A stretch of DNA of 64,000 nucleotides from Acidimicrobiaceae bacterium (GCA_003162475.1 PMOI01000016.1:1-64000), one strand, 5' to 3'; positions 6,299-16,080 are shown, counted from the first letter of the stretch. The notes: generated by a model not told the origin, from the sequence alone. Made by a program: numbers and translations.

Positions 6299-7505
6299 CG
6301 AGTCCCTCGAGGAGGTGACCCATGCGCTCTCGCTTGGTACGCAAGTAGTCGATGTTGAACGGTGTCGGGCTGCTCTCGAGGGGTACGCGCTCGACGATGT
6401 TCAAGCCGAATCCTTCCAGGCCTCCGTACTTCACGGGGTTGTTCGTCATGAGACGCATCGAGGTGACGCCGAGATCGACGAGGATCTGCGCGCCGGTGCC
6501 GTACTGGCGAGAGTCGACCGGCAGGCCCTGCTCGAGGTTCGCGTCCACGGTGTCACGTCCGTCTTCTTGGAGCGCGTAGGCGCGGATCTTGTGCGCGAGA
6601 CCGATGCCCCGGCCCTCTTGGCCACGCAGGTAGACCACGACGCCCGCGCCTTCCGCTGCCACTTTCGCCAAGGCCATCCGCAACTGAGGTCCACAGTCGC
6701 AGCGCAGCGACCCGAGCGCGTCACCAGTGAGACACTCCGAGTGAACGCGCACCAACAGATTCTCCACGTTCTCGATGTCGCCGTAGACGAGTGCGATGTG
6801 CTGTTCGCCGTCGAGCACGCTCTCGAAGACGTGGGCCTGGAACTGACCAAATTCGGTGGGTAGTGAGGATTCGGCGACGCGTCGCACGAGCTTCTCGTGC
6901 CGACGGCGATAACGAATGAGGTCGGCGATGGTGATGATCGGAAGATCGTGACTCTTCGCGAAGACTTCGAGTTCGGGAAGTCGCGCCATGTCGGACTTGT
7001 CCTGGGTGACGATCTCACAGAGCACGCCCGCCGGGTACTTGCCCGCCATACGACACAGGTCCACCGTGGCCTCGGTGTGACCGGCGCGCTCTAAGACGCC
7101 CCCCTCGCGGTAGCGCAGGGGAAAGATGTGACCCGGACGGTTGAGATCGTTCGGACGGGTGGCAGGGTCCACGAGGGCCCGAATGGTGACCGCACGGTCG
7201 TGGGCCGAGATACCGGTCGTCGTGCCGTGTCGGAAGTCAATCGACACCGTGAAGGCCGTTCGCTGGGCCTCGGTGTTCGCCAACACCATGAGCGGCAGTT
7301 GCAGTTCGTCGGCCCGCTGGCTCTCGATCGGGGCACAGATGACCCCCGAAGTGAATTCGAGGAAGAACGCCATGTTCTCGGGCGTGACGTCTCCCGCTGC
7401 CATGACGAGGTCTCCCTCGTTCTCGCGATCCTCGTCGTCGACGACGACGACCATGCCACCATTACGAAGCTGCTCTATCGCCTCTTCGATCGTTGATAAC
7501 GCCAC
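6285..7505 (-). CDS. ribBA: Bifunctional DHBP synthase / GTP cyclohydrolase II
   Basis: A fusion that supplies both riboflavin precursors. The N-terminal half makes 3,4-dihydroxy-2-butanone 4-phosphate from ribulose 5-phosphate: DDEDRENEGDL metal site, RHGTTTGISAHDRA, GHTEATVDLCRMAG. The C-terminal half opens GTP: zinc cysteines in SECLTGDALGSLRCDCGPQL, then YLRGQEGRGIGL. Length 406 is typical for RibBA. GTG start at 7505 overlaps the ribD TAG by one base. The upstream rpe gene makes an epimer of the same pentose phosphate, giving metabolic logic to the cluster. Confidence 0.96.
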   Translation of the reverse strand: MALSTIEEAIEQLRNGGMVVVVDDEDRENEGDLVMAAGDVTPENMAFFLEFTSGVICAPIESQRADELQLPLMVLANTEAQRTAFTVSIDFRHGTTTGISAHDRAVTIRALVDPATRPNDLNRPGHIFPLRYREGGVLERAGHTEATVDLCRMAGKYPAGVLCEIVTQDKSDMARLPELEVFAKSHDLPIITIADLIRYRRRHEKLVRRVAESSLPTEFGQFQAHVFESVLDGEQHIALVYGDIENVENLLVRVHSECLTGDALGSLRCDCGPQLRMALAKVAAEGAGVVVYLRGQEGRGIGLAHKIRAYALQEDGRDTVDANLEQGLPVDSRQYGTGAQILVDLGVTSMRLMTNNPVKYGGLEGFGLNIVERVPLESSPTPFNIDYLRTKRERMGHLLEGLDDVE

Positions 7506-8491
7506 TAAACCTCCACGTCAATGCGAATGTCTTCGCCGATCCGTCGCACGTCGACGATCCGACCTCGCCGTAAGGCTTCCATCGTAGGGGTCGAGAGTCC
7601 CCGAAGTGCCGCGAGCGTACCCTCGCCGCCGGCGAACGCCGCGGCTTGGTACCAAACGACGTGATTGACGAGTCCGGCATCGAGGAAGGCGCTCGTCGTG
7701 GTCGGTCCGCCCTCGACCAGCAACTGAAGCACGTCGTGGTGGCCCAGTTCGTCGAGCACGAGTCCCAGGTCTCCGGAGAGTTCGAGGCATGGTCGCATCT
7801 TGGCCCCCTCGGGCGCTCGGCCGAGGACGACACGAAGCGGCTCGAGGACGATGTCGTCGAGTCGGGCCGTCAAGGCGGGATCGTCGCTTCGCACCGTCCC
7901 GGCCCCGACCAGGATCGCTTGGCTCTGCGCTCGAAGGACGTGCGCGTCGCGTCGAGCGGCCGGGCCGGTGATCCATTGACTCGTCCCGTCAGCCATCGCC
8001 ACTGCCCCGTCGAGGGTGCTCGCGATCTTCGCCACGACGTAGGGTCTCGCCGTCACGCGGTGCCAGATGTAGGGCGCGAGTTGCGCTCGCACGTTCTCTT
8101 CCTCGATGCCAACCTCTACGTCGACGCCCGACGCCTTCAAGAGATCGACGCCCTTGCCGGAGACTCTCGGATCGGGATCAATCGTGCCCACGACGACCCT
8201 GGCGATGCCCGCTTCGATGATGGCCTCAGCACAAGGGCCCGTTCGTCCCACGTGACAACAGGGCTCAAGGGTCACGATCATCGTGGCACCACGCGCCGCG
8301 GCGCCGGCGCGGCGAAGCGCGGCGATCTCGGCGTGCGACTCGCCCGGTGCCTGCGTGTGGCCCTCGCCCACGATGACACCACGGTCGTTCACGATCAGCG
8401 CCCCCACCCACGGATTCGGCGGCGCGTGCAGGCGAGCCTTTTCACCCTCGTCCATAGCCATGGCCATCAACTCTGAGAGCGCGAACTTCAT
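7505..8491 (-). CDS. ribD: Riboflavin deaminase/reductase RibD
   Basis: Bifunctional diaminohydroxyphosphoribosylaminopyrimidine deaminase and 5-amino-6-(5-phosphoribosylamino)uracil reductase. The deaminase zinc site is His53 (HAE) with Cys78 and Cys87 (PCCHVGRTGPC, where many homologs have PPC). The reductase domain follows from about residue 145: VVAKIASTLDGAVA, GAGTVRSDDPALTAR and LLVEGGPTTTSAFL. Length 328 is slightly short for the family, with a compact linker. ATG at 8491 overlaps the rpe stop (ATGA). No FMN riboswitch can lie upstream because rpe abuts it. Confidence 0.95.
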   Translation of the reverse strand: MKFALSELMAMAMDEGEKARLHAPPNPWVGALIVNDRGVIVGEGHTQAPGESHAEIAALRRAGAAARGATMIVTLEPCCHVGRTGPCAEAIIEAGIARVVVGTIDPDPRVSGKGVDLLKASGVDVEVGIEEENVRAQLAPYIWHRVTARPYVVAKIASTLDGAVAMADGTSQWITGPAARRDAHVLRAQSQAILVGAGTVRSDDPALTARLDDIVLEPLRVVLGRAPEGAKMRPCLELSGDLGLVLDELGHHDVLQLLVEGGPTTTSAFLDAGLVNHVVWYQAAAFAGGEGTLAALRGLSTPTMEALRRGRIVDVRRIGEDIRIDVEV

Positions 8492-9177
8492 CGCTGCCCC
8501 TCGTACGCGGCCAGGCGAAGTTCTTTCGCGGCGCTCAACGGATCGGGTTGGACGAAGATCGCCGAGCCGGCGACCAACACGTTGGCGCCAGCGCGCACCG
8601 CGCGCGGCGCGGTGGCTAGGTCGATGCCGCCGTCGACTTCGAGATCGAGCTCGAGCGCGTTGCTCTCGATCTCGTGGCGAGCCTGTTCGACCTTGGGCAT
8701 CACGTCGGTCATGAAGGACTGTCCACCGAATCCCGGAAAGACGGTCATCATCAACAAGAGATCGACGTCAGCGAGGAACGGCGCGACGGCAGAAAACGGC
8801 GTGTCGGGATTGGCCGCGAGTCCCACGCGCAGTCCGAGCGCGCGGGCGTCGCTGATCAACGAAGCCGTTCCCCCGACTTCCACGTGCACGGTGCATCCAT
8901 TGGCACCGGACTTTTTGAAGGCCTCGAGGTAGCGTCCCGGCTCCGACATCATCAAATGACAGTCGAAGAACTTGTTGCTGTAGCGACGGAGCGACGCCAC
9001 CACGGGAGGTCCTAGAGAGACGTTGGGTACGAAGTGACCGTCCATGACGTCAACATGGAGCCAATCGGTTTCGGCGTCGACCTCCTCGACGGCGCGCGCG
9101 AGGTTCCCGAAATCGGCGGCCAGAATCGAGGGCGCGATTCGAATCTCGCCCGCCGGGCCAGCCTCTATCACGGTCAC
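8488..9177 (-). CDS. rpe: Ribulose-phosphate 3-epimerase
   Basis: Interconverts ribulose 5-phosphate and xylulose 5-phosphate; a TIM barrel with a metal site. Seen are APSILAADFGNL, WLHVDVMDGHFVPN (metal His and Asp), FDCHLMMSEP, the phosphate loop MTVFPGFGGQSF (canonical MSVNPGFGGQ) and LEVDGGID. GTG start at 9177. The gene joins fmt upstream, with a 25-bp gap, to ribD downstream (ATGA overlap), as in the conserved actinobacterial order. Confidence 0.95.
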   Translation of the reverse strand: MTVIEAGPAGEIRIAPSILAADFGNLARAVEEVDAETDWLHVDVMDGHFVPNVSLGPPVVASLRRYSNKFFDCHLMMSEPGRYLEAFKKSGANGCTVHVEVGGTASLISDARALGLRVGLAANPDTPFSAVAPFLADVDLLLMMTVFPGFGGQSFMTDVMPKVEQARHEIESNALELDLEVDGGIDLATAPRAVRAGANVLVAGSAIFVQPDPLSAAKELRLAAYEGQR

Positions 9178-9202
9178 GCGTTCAGCCTAGGTCGTGGTGT
9201 CG

Positions 9203-10075
9203 TTACGACCATGCGTGAGAACCGTCGTCATCGCGCCGACCGGTCCACCACGCGAAAGCCGCCATCGTCTTCGAGCCCTCGGGACGAACGTCAATGAGCG
9301 CGATCGCGCCGTCGTTGAGTCCGAGCACCACGTTCCCTTCTCGCCGCACGAGTGCACCACTTGGCACCACGTCCTCATAGTGGCGCGCCGACACGACGCT
9401 GAGTCGTTTGCCGGCGACGAACAGAAAGGCCCCACCGAGACGCACCGTTCGAAGCGCCAATGCCGTCGTCATCTCCGGCGAAAGGCGGAAGGTCTCCTTC
9501 GTTAGTTTCTCGGCGTACGTCACCTCGCCCACTTGAACGGTGGCGTGTTCGAGGAGTTGAGGTGAGCCAAGGACCTCGGTCAACGCCGTCGCGCCGACGG
9601 CGGCCAGCTCGGCGGTGAGTTCTTCTGCGGTCTTCTCGTCGATCCTGATGCGTCGCTCTAGGTGCACCGGACCGGTGTCAAGGGTGGCTTCGAGTGAAAT
9701 GATCGCGACGCCCGTCTCCTCGTCGCCCGCAAGAATCGCCCGCTGCACGGGGGCCGCACCGCGCCAGCGCGGCAACAGTGAGAAGTGCACGTTGAGCATC
9801 GGAACCTTTTCGAGCAGCGCCGCCGGAATGATCGCGCCGTAGGCCACGACGACGCCGCGCTCGACGTCGAGGTCCTCGAGATCGGCCAACCGATGACTGA
9901 CTCGTAGGCCGAGCTCTTGCGCCGCGGCCTTGACGGGACTGGGCGTGAGCGCGACACCTCGGCCCCGACGACGATCGGGTCGCGTGATCACGAGCGCGAC
10001 GTCGTGACCCGCGTTGACGAGTGCTTCAAGGGTGGCCACGGCGGCCTCGGGCGTACCGAGAAACGCGAGACGCAT
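9203..10075 (-). CDS. fmt: Methionyl-tRNA formyltransferase
   Basis: Formylates initiator Met-tRNA using 10-formyl-tetrahydrofolate. The N-terminal Rossmann-like domain has MRLAFLGTPEAAV, an RPDRRRGRG basic loop, the active-site region LNVHFSLLPRWRGAAPVQ and ILAGDEETGVAII; the C-terminal OB-like tRNA-binding domain follows from about residue 205. At 290 residues it is a little shorter than usual. The ATG at 10075 is adjacent to the def stop, pairing formylation with deformylation. Confidence 0.96.
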   Translation of the reverse strand: MRLAFLGTPEAAVATLEALVNAGHDVALVITRPDRRRGRGVALTPSPVKAAAQELGLRVSHRLADLEDLDVERGVVVAYGAIIPAALLEKVPMLNVHFSLLPRWRGAAPVQRAILAGDEETGVAIISLEATLDTGPVHLERRIRIDEKTAEELTAELAAVGATALTEVLGSPQLLEHATVQVGEVTYAEKLTKETFRLSPEMTTALALRTVRLGGAFLFVAGKRLSVVSARHYEDVVPSGALVRREGNVVLGLNDGAIALIDVRPEGSKTMAAFAWWTGRRDDDGSHAWS

Positions 10076-10609
10076 CTACTCGCCAAGCAGTTGGTGAAGT
10101 CCGTCGTGGTCGTCGCGTGAGAGTTTGAGGCGACGCTTTCGGAGAATCTTCTTTGCTTCTTTTCTCTGGTCGTCGGTCAGACGTTCGATGAGCAGTATCC
10201 CGTGGAGGTGATCGACCTCGTGTTGAAAGATGCGACCCTCGTACTCGTCGGTCTCGATATCGAGTTCGTTGCCATCGAGATCGAAGCCCTTGAGGTGCAC
10301 GGCGTTCGGACGCACGATCTCCCAATTCATGCCCGGGACCGAAAGGCAACCCTCGTCGTAGACCCACTCCCCCGAGGTTTCTACGATGACGGGATTCACC
10401 ACGACGTGAGGACCGTCGCCCTTGTCGTAGACGAAGAGTCGCTTCTGTACGCCGATCTGGTTCGCCGCGAGACCCACGCCCGGAGCTTCGTGCATCGTCT
10501 CGATCATCGACTCCGCCAGTGCTTTGACCTTGGCGTCGATGTTCTCAATTTCGGTCGTCGCGGCGCCTAGCACCGGGTCTCCGTAGGTTCGAATGGGCAG
10601 CGTACTCAC
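10076..10609 (-). CDS. def: Peptide deformylase
   Basis: Metal hydrolase that removes the formyl group from nascent proteins. All three motifs are intact: GVGLAANQIG, EGCLSVPG (metal Cys) and HEVDHL (two metal His and the catalytic Glu). The 177-residue length is normal, with a basic C-terminal tail (KILRKRRLKL) as in actinobacterial enzymes. The ATG at 10609 opens the def-fmt-rpe-rib portion of the run, 79 bp after priA. Confidence 0.96.
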   Translation of the reverse strand: MSTLPIRTYGDPVLGAATTEIENIDAKVKALAESMIETMHEAPGVGLAANQIGVQKRLFVYDKGDGPHVVVNPVIVETSGEWVYDEGCLSVPGMNWEIVRPNAVHLKGFDLDGNELDIETDEYEGRIFQHEVDHLHGILLIERLTDDQRKEAKKILRKRRLKLSRDDHDGLHQLLGE

Positions 10610-10688
10610 CCCACCACGCTACCGTGCGCGAAATGTCGTTCGACTCGAGCGAGCGATCGTTGACGCACTGCGGCGCCGCGGCGCCGAG

Positions 10689-12398
10689 CTACTGCACCGC
10701 CACGCGAAACTTCTGCGAGGGTCGCTCGACGTCTCTCAGTGCACTCGTCAGCGTCGCCACGTCCTTCGCGCGCACCACGTAGCCCGTTGGTGTCTGGTGA
10801 ACGTTCACGAGCGACGGAGGAAGACCCGCGACGAAGGTGTCGGCGCCCTCGCCCGACACCTCGGCACTGGCGCCGAAGGGGCTGAGCGACAGCAAGCGCG
10901 CCGTCGCGACGTCTTCGGCGATGATGGCGTCAAAGTCGCCGTCGGTGAGTGCGCGCACCACGTCGTCGTCACCTCGGCGAGTCTGGAGTACCACGAGGCC
11001 CCGGCCCTCACGGCGTGATCCCACGAGTCGACCGGCCTTGCCAACGGCGCCGACGGCCGCTCGACGCGAGGACTCTCGTGGTGCCAAGAGGTACTGGTCG
11101 AAGTCCACGAAGATCACGACACCACTGCGACGCACTCGCTGCCACGTCGCTTCGGTGCCGACGACGACGCGTTCGAGCGGGGTCGAAGGGTCGTGCCCGG
11201 CCGTGACCTCACTGACTGGTCGATTGAGTTGCGCGGCGACGTCGCGCGCGAGGGTCGTGACGCCCACGCGAAGCCGCTTCAAGTTCGTCGAACCGCACGC
11301 ACGACAGAATCGAGCACGAAATTCGTGGCGTTCGGCGCACGCCAGCTGTTCACCCACTTCTTCTTCGCCCTGTAGACACGTGGCGCAGCGCGCCAACTCC
11401 CCACAGGCCACGCAAGCGAGCAGTCGGCCCGTCCCGAGACGTTGAAGGATCACCACGACCGCGACCGCATCGTCGCCCTCAAGTGCCCGGCGGGCCGCCT
11501 CGAGCGCCACGGGGGCCAAGACTCCCTCGTGGGGATCGCTTCGTCGTCGATCCACCACCACCACGCGCGGCCATCCCCCGACGAGGTCGCGATCCTTCTC
11601 GTAACCTCCGTGTCCCAGTAGCGCAGGCGAGGGAATCATTGACGTGCACCACAAAGGGGCCTTGTCGCGCGAACAGCGTTCGCGTAGCATCGCGACCGCC
11701 TCCCAGGTAGGTGTCGCGCTCGAGCGGTACGACTCGTCGTCCGCGTCGATCACGACCGCACCCGCGACACGCGGCACCGGGGCGAGTGCCGTGCCGCGCG
11801 CGCCCACGACGACGGGCCAGCCCGCGCGCATGCGGTCCCACTGTTCATCGCCCGAGGCCACGGCGCAGCCACGCTGTTCGAGTCGGCCCCGAAGGCGACT
11901 GGCCCAACTCTCGGTGGGGACCAAGACGAGTAGAGACCCTTCCGCCTCGCGCGTGGCCTCGTAGGCGCCCAGCACCAGCGCCAACGGATCGGTCGTCGGC
12001 GCGAGTTGAATGACGCCCGCGGGCGCGTCCCACGCCGTGTCTTTGAGAGCGAGGGCCAAGGGTGCCGCTTCGGGCACTCGAGGCAAGGTGGTGACGACGC
12101 GACGAGGCGAGGCGGCGAGGAGGAATCGCGACCACGTGGAGTACCAGCGATCGCTCGCCCAGCGCAAGAGCTCCAACATCGACGAGGGCGGACCGTAGCC
12201 GAGCCACTTCTTCACGGTCTTCAGTTCACCCGAGGGCGTGGCGCCGTCGATGACCCACCCGCGCACCGAACGGTGGTTGAAGTCCACGCGGACGCGGTCC
12301 CCCACGCCCACGTGACTGGTCACGTCACTCAGCAAGTAGTCGAAGGGTCGATCGACCGCGGCGACCTCCGTGATGATGCGTACCGCGCGCGCGGTCAC
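10689..12398 (-). CDS. priA: Primosomal protein N' (PriA), helicase motifs absent
   Basis: Actinobacterial PriA-like replication-restart protein of 569 residues. The N-terminal DNA-binding region (RAVRIITEVAAVDRPFDYLL) and the zinc-binding cysteines CVACGELARCATC and CRACGS are present. The Walker A GKT loop of true PriA helicases is missing: the equivalent region reads LLVLVPTESWASRL, and the DEAH box is VIDADDES. Loss of ATPase motifs is known for actinobacterial PriA, so it is probably a structural primosome factor. GTG at 12398 overlaps the metK TAG by one base (TAGTG); the frame stays open 18 codons further into metK, but those codons look spurious. Confidence 0.9.
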   Translation of the reverse strand: MTARAVRIITEVAAVDRPFDYLLSDVTSHVGVGDRVRVDFNHRSVRGWVIDGATPSGELKTVKKWLGYGPPSSMLELLRWASDRWYSTWSRFLLAASPRRVVTTLPRVPEAAPLALALKDTAWDAPAGVIQLAPTTDPLALVLGAYEATREAEGSLLVLVPTESWASRLRGRLEQRGCAVASGDEQWDRMRAGWPVVVGARGTALAPVPRVAGAVVIDADDESYRSSATPTWEAVAMLRERCSRDKAPLWCTSMIPSPALLGHGGYEKDRDLVGGWPRVVVVDRRRSDPHEGVLAPVALEAARRALEGDDAVAVVVILQRLGTGRLLACVACGELARCATCLQGEEEVGEQLACAERHEFRARFCRACGSTNLKRLRVGVTTLARDVAAQLNRPVSEVTAGHDPSTPLERVVVGTEATWQRVRRSGVVIFVDFDQYLLAPRESSRRAAVGAVGKAGRLVGSRREGRGLVVLQTRRGDDDVVRALTDGDFDAIIAEDVATARLLSLSPFGASAEVSGEGADTFVAGLPPSLVNVHQTPTGYVVRAKDVATLTSALRDVERPSQKFRVAVQ

Positions 12399-13594
12399 TA
12401 GTCCAGCGACAGTTCCCGGCGCAGGTCGTCGAGCCGGGGCGTCTGCTCCCACGTGAAGCCCTGGTCACTTCGTCCGAAGTGGCCGTACGCCGCGGTTCGC
12501 TGATAGAGAGGACGTCGAAGGTCGAGGTCGCGAATGATGGCCGCGGGACGAAGGTCGAAGAGAGCGTCAACGGCCTTCACGATCTTGGCGCGGTCGACGC
12601 GTTCGGTGCCAAAGGTCTCCACGAGTAACGAGACGGGACGAGCGACGCCGATGGCGTAGGCCACTTGGACCTCGCAACGCTCCGCGGCGCCCGAGGCGAC
12701 GACGTGTTTGGCGACCCAGCGCGCGGCGTAGGCGGCCGAGCGGTCGACCTTGGAGGGATCCTTGCCCGAGAAGGCCCCGCCGCCGTGTCGCGCCATACCT
12801 CCGTACGTGTCGACGATGATCTTTCTTCCCGTGAGACCAGCGTCGGCGTGTGGTCCACCGAGGACGAACTTTCCCGAGGGATTGACGAAGACGCGCATCG
12901 AGCTCGTGTCGAGATCGGTGGGCAGCATGGGTCGAATCACGTGTTCGAGGACGTCGGCGTGAATCATGTCGTGGTCGTAACCATCCTCGTGCTGGGTTGA
13001 GACGAGCACGGTGTCGACGCCGACCGGATGACCGTCTTCGTAGGCGATGGTCACTTGGGTCTTACCGTCGGGGCGCAAGTAGGGAATCTGTCCGGAGCGT
13101 CGCACCTGCGATAGGCGCATCGAGAGTCGGTGCGCCAACCAGATAGGTAACGGCATGAAGTCGTCGTTGTCACTGCAGGCGTAGCCGAACATCATGCCCT
13201 GGTCGCCCGCGCCGAGAGCGTTCAGTTCGTCTTCGCCGCCCGATCCCGAGCGGTGTTCGAGCGCCACGTCGACGCCGCCAGCGATGTCGGGGCTCTGCTT
13301 GTCGAGTGAGACCAGAACGGCGCAGTTCTTTCCGTCAAAGCCCTTGGCCCCGTCGTCATAGCCAATGTCGAGGATGGTGCGACGCGCGCTCGCGGTGATG
13401 TCCACGATGGCGGTCGTCGTGATCTCGCCCGCCACAACACACAGACCGGTCGTGAGGAGTGTCTCGCACGCGACGCGGGCGAAGGGATCCTGGGTGAGAA
13501 TGGCGTCGAGCACTCCATCCGAGACCTGGTCCGCGATCTTGTCTGGGTGCCCTTCGGTCACCGACTCCGACGTAAAGAGGGTCCGGGTGCTCAT
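12398..13594 (-). CDS. metK: S-adenosylmethionine synthase
   Basis: Makes S-adenosylmethionine from methionine and ATP. Signatures: [20 protein letters not shown], the hexapeptide GAGDQG in [14 protein letters not shown], and the P-loop-like [19 protein letters not shown]. Length 398 is standard. The ATG at 13594 follows AAGGAG and overlaps the coaBC stop (ATGA). Being internal to a long operon, it carries no SAM riboswitch of its own. Confidence 0.98.
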   Translation of the reverse strand: MSTRTLFTSESVTEGHPDKIADQVSDGVLDAILTQDPFARVACETLLTTGLCVVAGEITTTAIVDITASARRTILDIGYDDGAKGFDGKNCAVLVSLDKQSPDIAGGVDVALEHRSGSGGEDELNALGAGDQGMMFGYACSDNDDFMPLPIWLAHRLSMRLSQVRRSGQIPYLRPDGKTQVTIAYEDGHPVGVDTVLVSTQHEDGYDHDMIHADVLEHVIRPMLPTDLDTSSMRVFVNPSGKFVLGGPHADAGLTGRKIIVDTYGGMARHGGGAFSGKDPSKVDRSAAYAARWVAKHVVASGAAERCEVQVAYAIGVARPVSLLVETFGTERVDRAKIVKAVDALFDLRPAAIIRDLDLRRPLYQRTAAYGHFGRSDQGFTWEQTPRLDDLRRELSLD

Positions 13595-14823
13595 TGGGCT
13601 CCTTGAGGTAACAATGCAGCAACCCTAGCCAAGATCTCCCACGAGACCGCTTCTTTCGAACGTAGGGAGACCCGTTCGGGCTCTCCTCGACGATCGAGGA
13701 TGACGACTTCGTTCGTCGAATGCTCAAAGCCCACACCCGGCGCGGCCACGTCGTTGACGACGAGCAGATCAACACCTTTTTCGCGCAGTTTCGCGAGAGC
13801 GTTCTCGATCACGTCGTTGGTCTCGGCGGCGAAACCCACGATGATCTGACCCTTCGGTCGATGCGCCACCAGGTCAGCCAAAACGTCGGGCGTGGGCTCG
13901 AGGTGCAGTTCGGGCGGTCCGTCACGCTTCTTCAACTTCTCCTGCGACGCCTGGGGCGTGAAGTCGGCGACCGCGGCGGCCATGATCACGCAGTCGCTCT
14001 CGAGCGCGCGTTTCCTCATCGCTTCGTGCAACTCCGCGGCACTTTCGACGGGTACGACCTCGATAGCACCCACGGTGTCGAGACTCAAGGTTGCCTCCAC
14101 CGTCGAGACGAGCGTCACGCTCGCGCCCATGCGACAGGCCACCTCCGCGAGGGCGTAGCCCTGACGACCCGATGAGCGATTGGAGAGCACCCGTACGGGA
14201 TCGATCGCCTCGCGAGTGCCACCCGCGCTGATGAGGACGCGAGCGCCACTGAGGACGCCGCGGTAGCCCCCAACGATCTTCTCGACCAGTTCGGCGATCG
14301 TTGCCGCTTCGGGCATACGTCCCGTCCCCTCGTCACCACCGGCCAGGTGCCCGACCTCGGGTTCGAGGACTAACACGCCCCGACGGCGAAGGGTCGCGAG
14401 GTTTTCTTGCACCGAGGGCTGTTCCCACATCTCGGTGTGCATCGCGGGGCACAAAAGCACCGGCGCGCGCGCGGCCAACAGCGTCGCCGTCAAAAGGTCG
14501 TCGGCGAGGCCCAGGGCGTAACGCGCGATGAGGTGCGCGGTCGCGGGCGCGACCACGATGAGCGTCGCGTTCGAGCCGAGGTAGGTGTGGGGAATCGGCG
14601 TCGTGGGATCGCCGTAGAGGCTGGTGCGCGCGGGTTCGCTCGCTAGTGCGGAGAAGGTGACCGTGCCGACGAAGCGGGTGGCGTCCGGGGTGAGTACCGG
14701 CGCGACGTGGTAGCCCTTTTCTCGGAGCAGGCGAAGCAGTTCAACGGACTTATAGGCGGCGATCCCGCCGGCGACGCCTAGGACAATGCGGGGGGTCGGC
14801 GAATTAGGCGTCGCGGAGGGCAT
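13591..14823 (-). CDS. coaBC: Bifunctional phosphopantothenoylcysteine decarboxylase/synthetase
   Basis: Two consecutive steps of coenzyme A synthesis. CoaC part: flavin-binding [16 protein letters not shown], the PAMHTEMW loop (His instead of the E. coli Asn, as in other actinobacteria). CoaB part from about residue 185: [26 protein letters not shown], and KLKKRD; the end carries [12 protein letters not shown] choose ATG 14823, which overlaps the rpoZ 3' end by 20 bp and precedes [10 protein letters not shown] by 10 codons; a start at 14844 would overlap rpoZ further and looks less likely. Confidence 0.95.
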   Translation of the reverse strand: MPSATPNSPTPRIVLGVAGGIAAYKSVELLRLLREKGYHVAPVLTPDATRFVGTVTFSALASEPARTSLYGDPTTPIPHTYLGSNATLIVVAPATAHLIARYALGLADDLLTATLLAARAPVLLCPAMHTEMWEQPSVQENLATLRRRGVLVLEPEVGHLAGGDEGTGRMPEAATIAELVEKIVGGYRGVLSGARVLISAGGTREAIDPVRVLSNRSSGRQGYALAEVACRMGASVTLVSTVEATLSLDTVGAIEVVPVESAAELHEAMRKRALESDCVIMAAAVADFTPQASQEKLKKRDGPPELHLEPTPDVLADLVAHRPKGQIIVGFAAETNDVIENALAKLREKGVDLLVVNDVAAPGVGFEHSTNEVVILDRRGEPERVSLRSKEAVSWEILARVAALLPQGAQ

Positions 14824-15157
14824 CGGTGAAGGCGTCCAGGTCACTGTTGGCGTCCTGGCGAGCCTGCTCGACGGCCTCGGCCTGCAGACGCTCGTTCTCG
14901 AGCTCCTCGCTGGTCGGACGGTGAAAGAGCAACTTACCTTCGTAGAGTTCTTCCATGGCGAGCGACAACGATTTGTTCGAGAGCGACGTCACCTGTGGAG
15001 GAATCAAGGCGCCGTGGCCCGAACCCAGTCCGTTGTAGTACTCGTTAATCTCGCGCGCGCGAATCGCCGTCACCGCGACCAGGGTGAACTTGGAGTCGCC
15101 GACCTTGCCCAACAGGTTCTCAATGGGTGGATCAACGAGCGTGGGACGTTCGGCCAT
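14804..15157 (-). CDS. rpoZ: DNA-directed RNA polymerase omega subunit
   Basis: Omega chaperones the beta' subunit in RNA polymerase. The 117-residue protein has DPPIENLLGKVGDSKFTLV, the conserved AIRAREINEYYNGLG helix and KSLSLAMEELYEGKLLF, followed by an acidic helical tail. The ATG at 15157 is 5 bp after the gmk stop. The gmk-rpoZ-coaBC-metK order is a familiar bacterial neighbourhood. Confidence 0.95.
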   Translation of the reverse strand: MAERPTLVDPPIENLLGKVGDSKFTLVAVTAIRAREINEYYNGLGSGHGALIPPQVTSLSNKSLSLAMEELYEGKLLFHRPTSEELENERLQAEAVEQARQDANSDLDAFTDALRDA

Positions 15158-15162
15158 GGTGA

Positions 15163-15738
15163 TTAGTCCTTAGTAGGGAGTTCGCGCCGTTGCCGGCGGA
15201 GTTCTTCCAGTATAGAGAGGATTTCGCCGCTCGCTCGCTCGACGTCGTCGTTGAGGATCACGTAGGACGCCAGTTCTTGGCCTTTTTCGAGCTCATCGGG
15301 CGCGCTTTGCAGACGATCGGCGACGTGGTCGTCGTCGTCACCGCGAACCCGCAGACGCTCCTCGAGCCGTTCCATCGACGGGGGAAGGATCAAAAAGACG
15401 ACCGCGTCGTGGTGGTGGTGCAGTACCTGCTCGGCGCCCTGGACCTCGATCTCCAAAATCACGTCGACGTCGTCTTTCGGGCTAGGCACTGGTGTTCCGT
15501 ATAGGTGGCCGTGGAACTCGGCCCACTCGAGGAATGTTCCTGCCTCGACCGCGTCGTCAAACGTCGCCCGATCGACGAAGTAATACTCGTCGCCCCGCTC
15601 GCTCGGGCGCTGTTCACGCGTCGTCCAACTGCGACTCAGCCAGAGTCGACTGTCCAGTTCCACGAGACGCTTGGCCAACGTCCCCTTGCCGACGCCGCCT
15701 GGACCAATGAGAACGACGACCAGAGGCTCAGCGGACAA
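15163..15738 (-). CDS. gmk: Guanylate kinase
   Basis: Phosphorylates GMP to GDP. The P-loop is GPGGVGKGT; further signatures are SRSWTTREQRPSERGDEYYFVD, the lid helix, and EIEVQGAEQVL. The start is uncertain: an open frame extends to 15801 inside mihF, but family length and the P-loop position favour TTG at 15738 (191 residues), which overlaps mihF by 11 bp. No strong Shine-Dalgarno is visible, consistent with coupling to mihF. A CTG at 15723 is less likely. Confidence 0.92.
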   Translation of the reverse strand: MSAEPLVVVLIGPGGVGKGTLAKRLVELDSRLWLSRSWTTREQRPSERGDEYYFVDRATFDDAVEAGTFLEWAEFHGHLYGTPVPSPKDDVDVILEIEVQGAEQVLHHHHDAVVFLILPPSMERLEERLRVRGDDDDHVADRLQSAPDELEKGQELASYVILNDDVERASGEILSILEELRRQRRELPTKD

Positions 15739-16048
15739 GAGCTCGAAACAGTTCGGCGCGTTGCTTGGGACCGAGTCCGCGGATGCGACGAGTCTTGGCA
15801 ATGGACGCGCTCTTCATGATGCGTTCGGCCTTTACTTCACCAATGGCGGGCAACGCACTGATCAAGTCGTAGGCGCGCATCTGCGCGACGCACTCTTCGT
15901 GCGCGGCGAGAGCAAACAGTTCATCGAGCGACAACTCACCCGACTTGACGAGTCGCTTCACTTCGGCGCGGCGACGTCGATTGGCGACCGCCAAACGCGA
16001 CGCTTCAACACGCTGTTCCTGCGACAGTGTGGGTGGTGTCGGTGTCAC
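15728..16048 (-). CDS. mihF: Integration host factor, actinobacterial type
   Basis: A nucleoid-associated DNA-binding protein of the mIHF family, restricted in my knowledge to actinobacteria. Typical features in 106 residues: PTLSQEQRVEASRLAVANRR, RAEVKRLVKSGELSLDELF, and a helix-hairpin-helix-like ALPAIGEVKAERIM ending in RIRGLGPKQRAEL. The GTG at 16048 has a TAGTCT box 6 bp before it, so it appears to be leaderless and to start the long run down to ribH. Its position before gmk is the usual one. Confidence 0.95.
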   Translation of the reverse strand: MTPTPPTLSQEQRVEASRLAVANRRRRAEVKRLVKSGELSLDELFALAAHEECVAQMRAYDLISALPAIGEVKAERIMKSASIAKTRRIRGLGPKQRAELFRALVR

Positions 16049-16054
16049 GAGGTC

Positions 16055-16060
16055 AGACTA
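16055..16060 (-). promoter_or_regulatory. -10 box, leaderless promoter of mihF-gmk-rpoZ run
   Basis: TAGTCT followed by 6 bp and the mihF GTG. It suggests the long housekeeping operon has its own promoter separate from the pyrimidine genes just upstream. Confidence 0.5.
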
Positions 16061-16080
16061 CTCCGCTGACGTGGCGCTGG

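Noticed and set aside
12399..12452. Earlier start for priA inside metK
   Set aside because: The 18 extra codons are Ala/Pro/Arg-rich and the GTG at 12398 makes the usual TAGTG junction.
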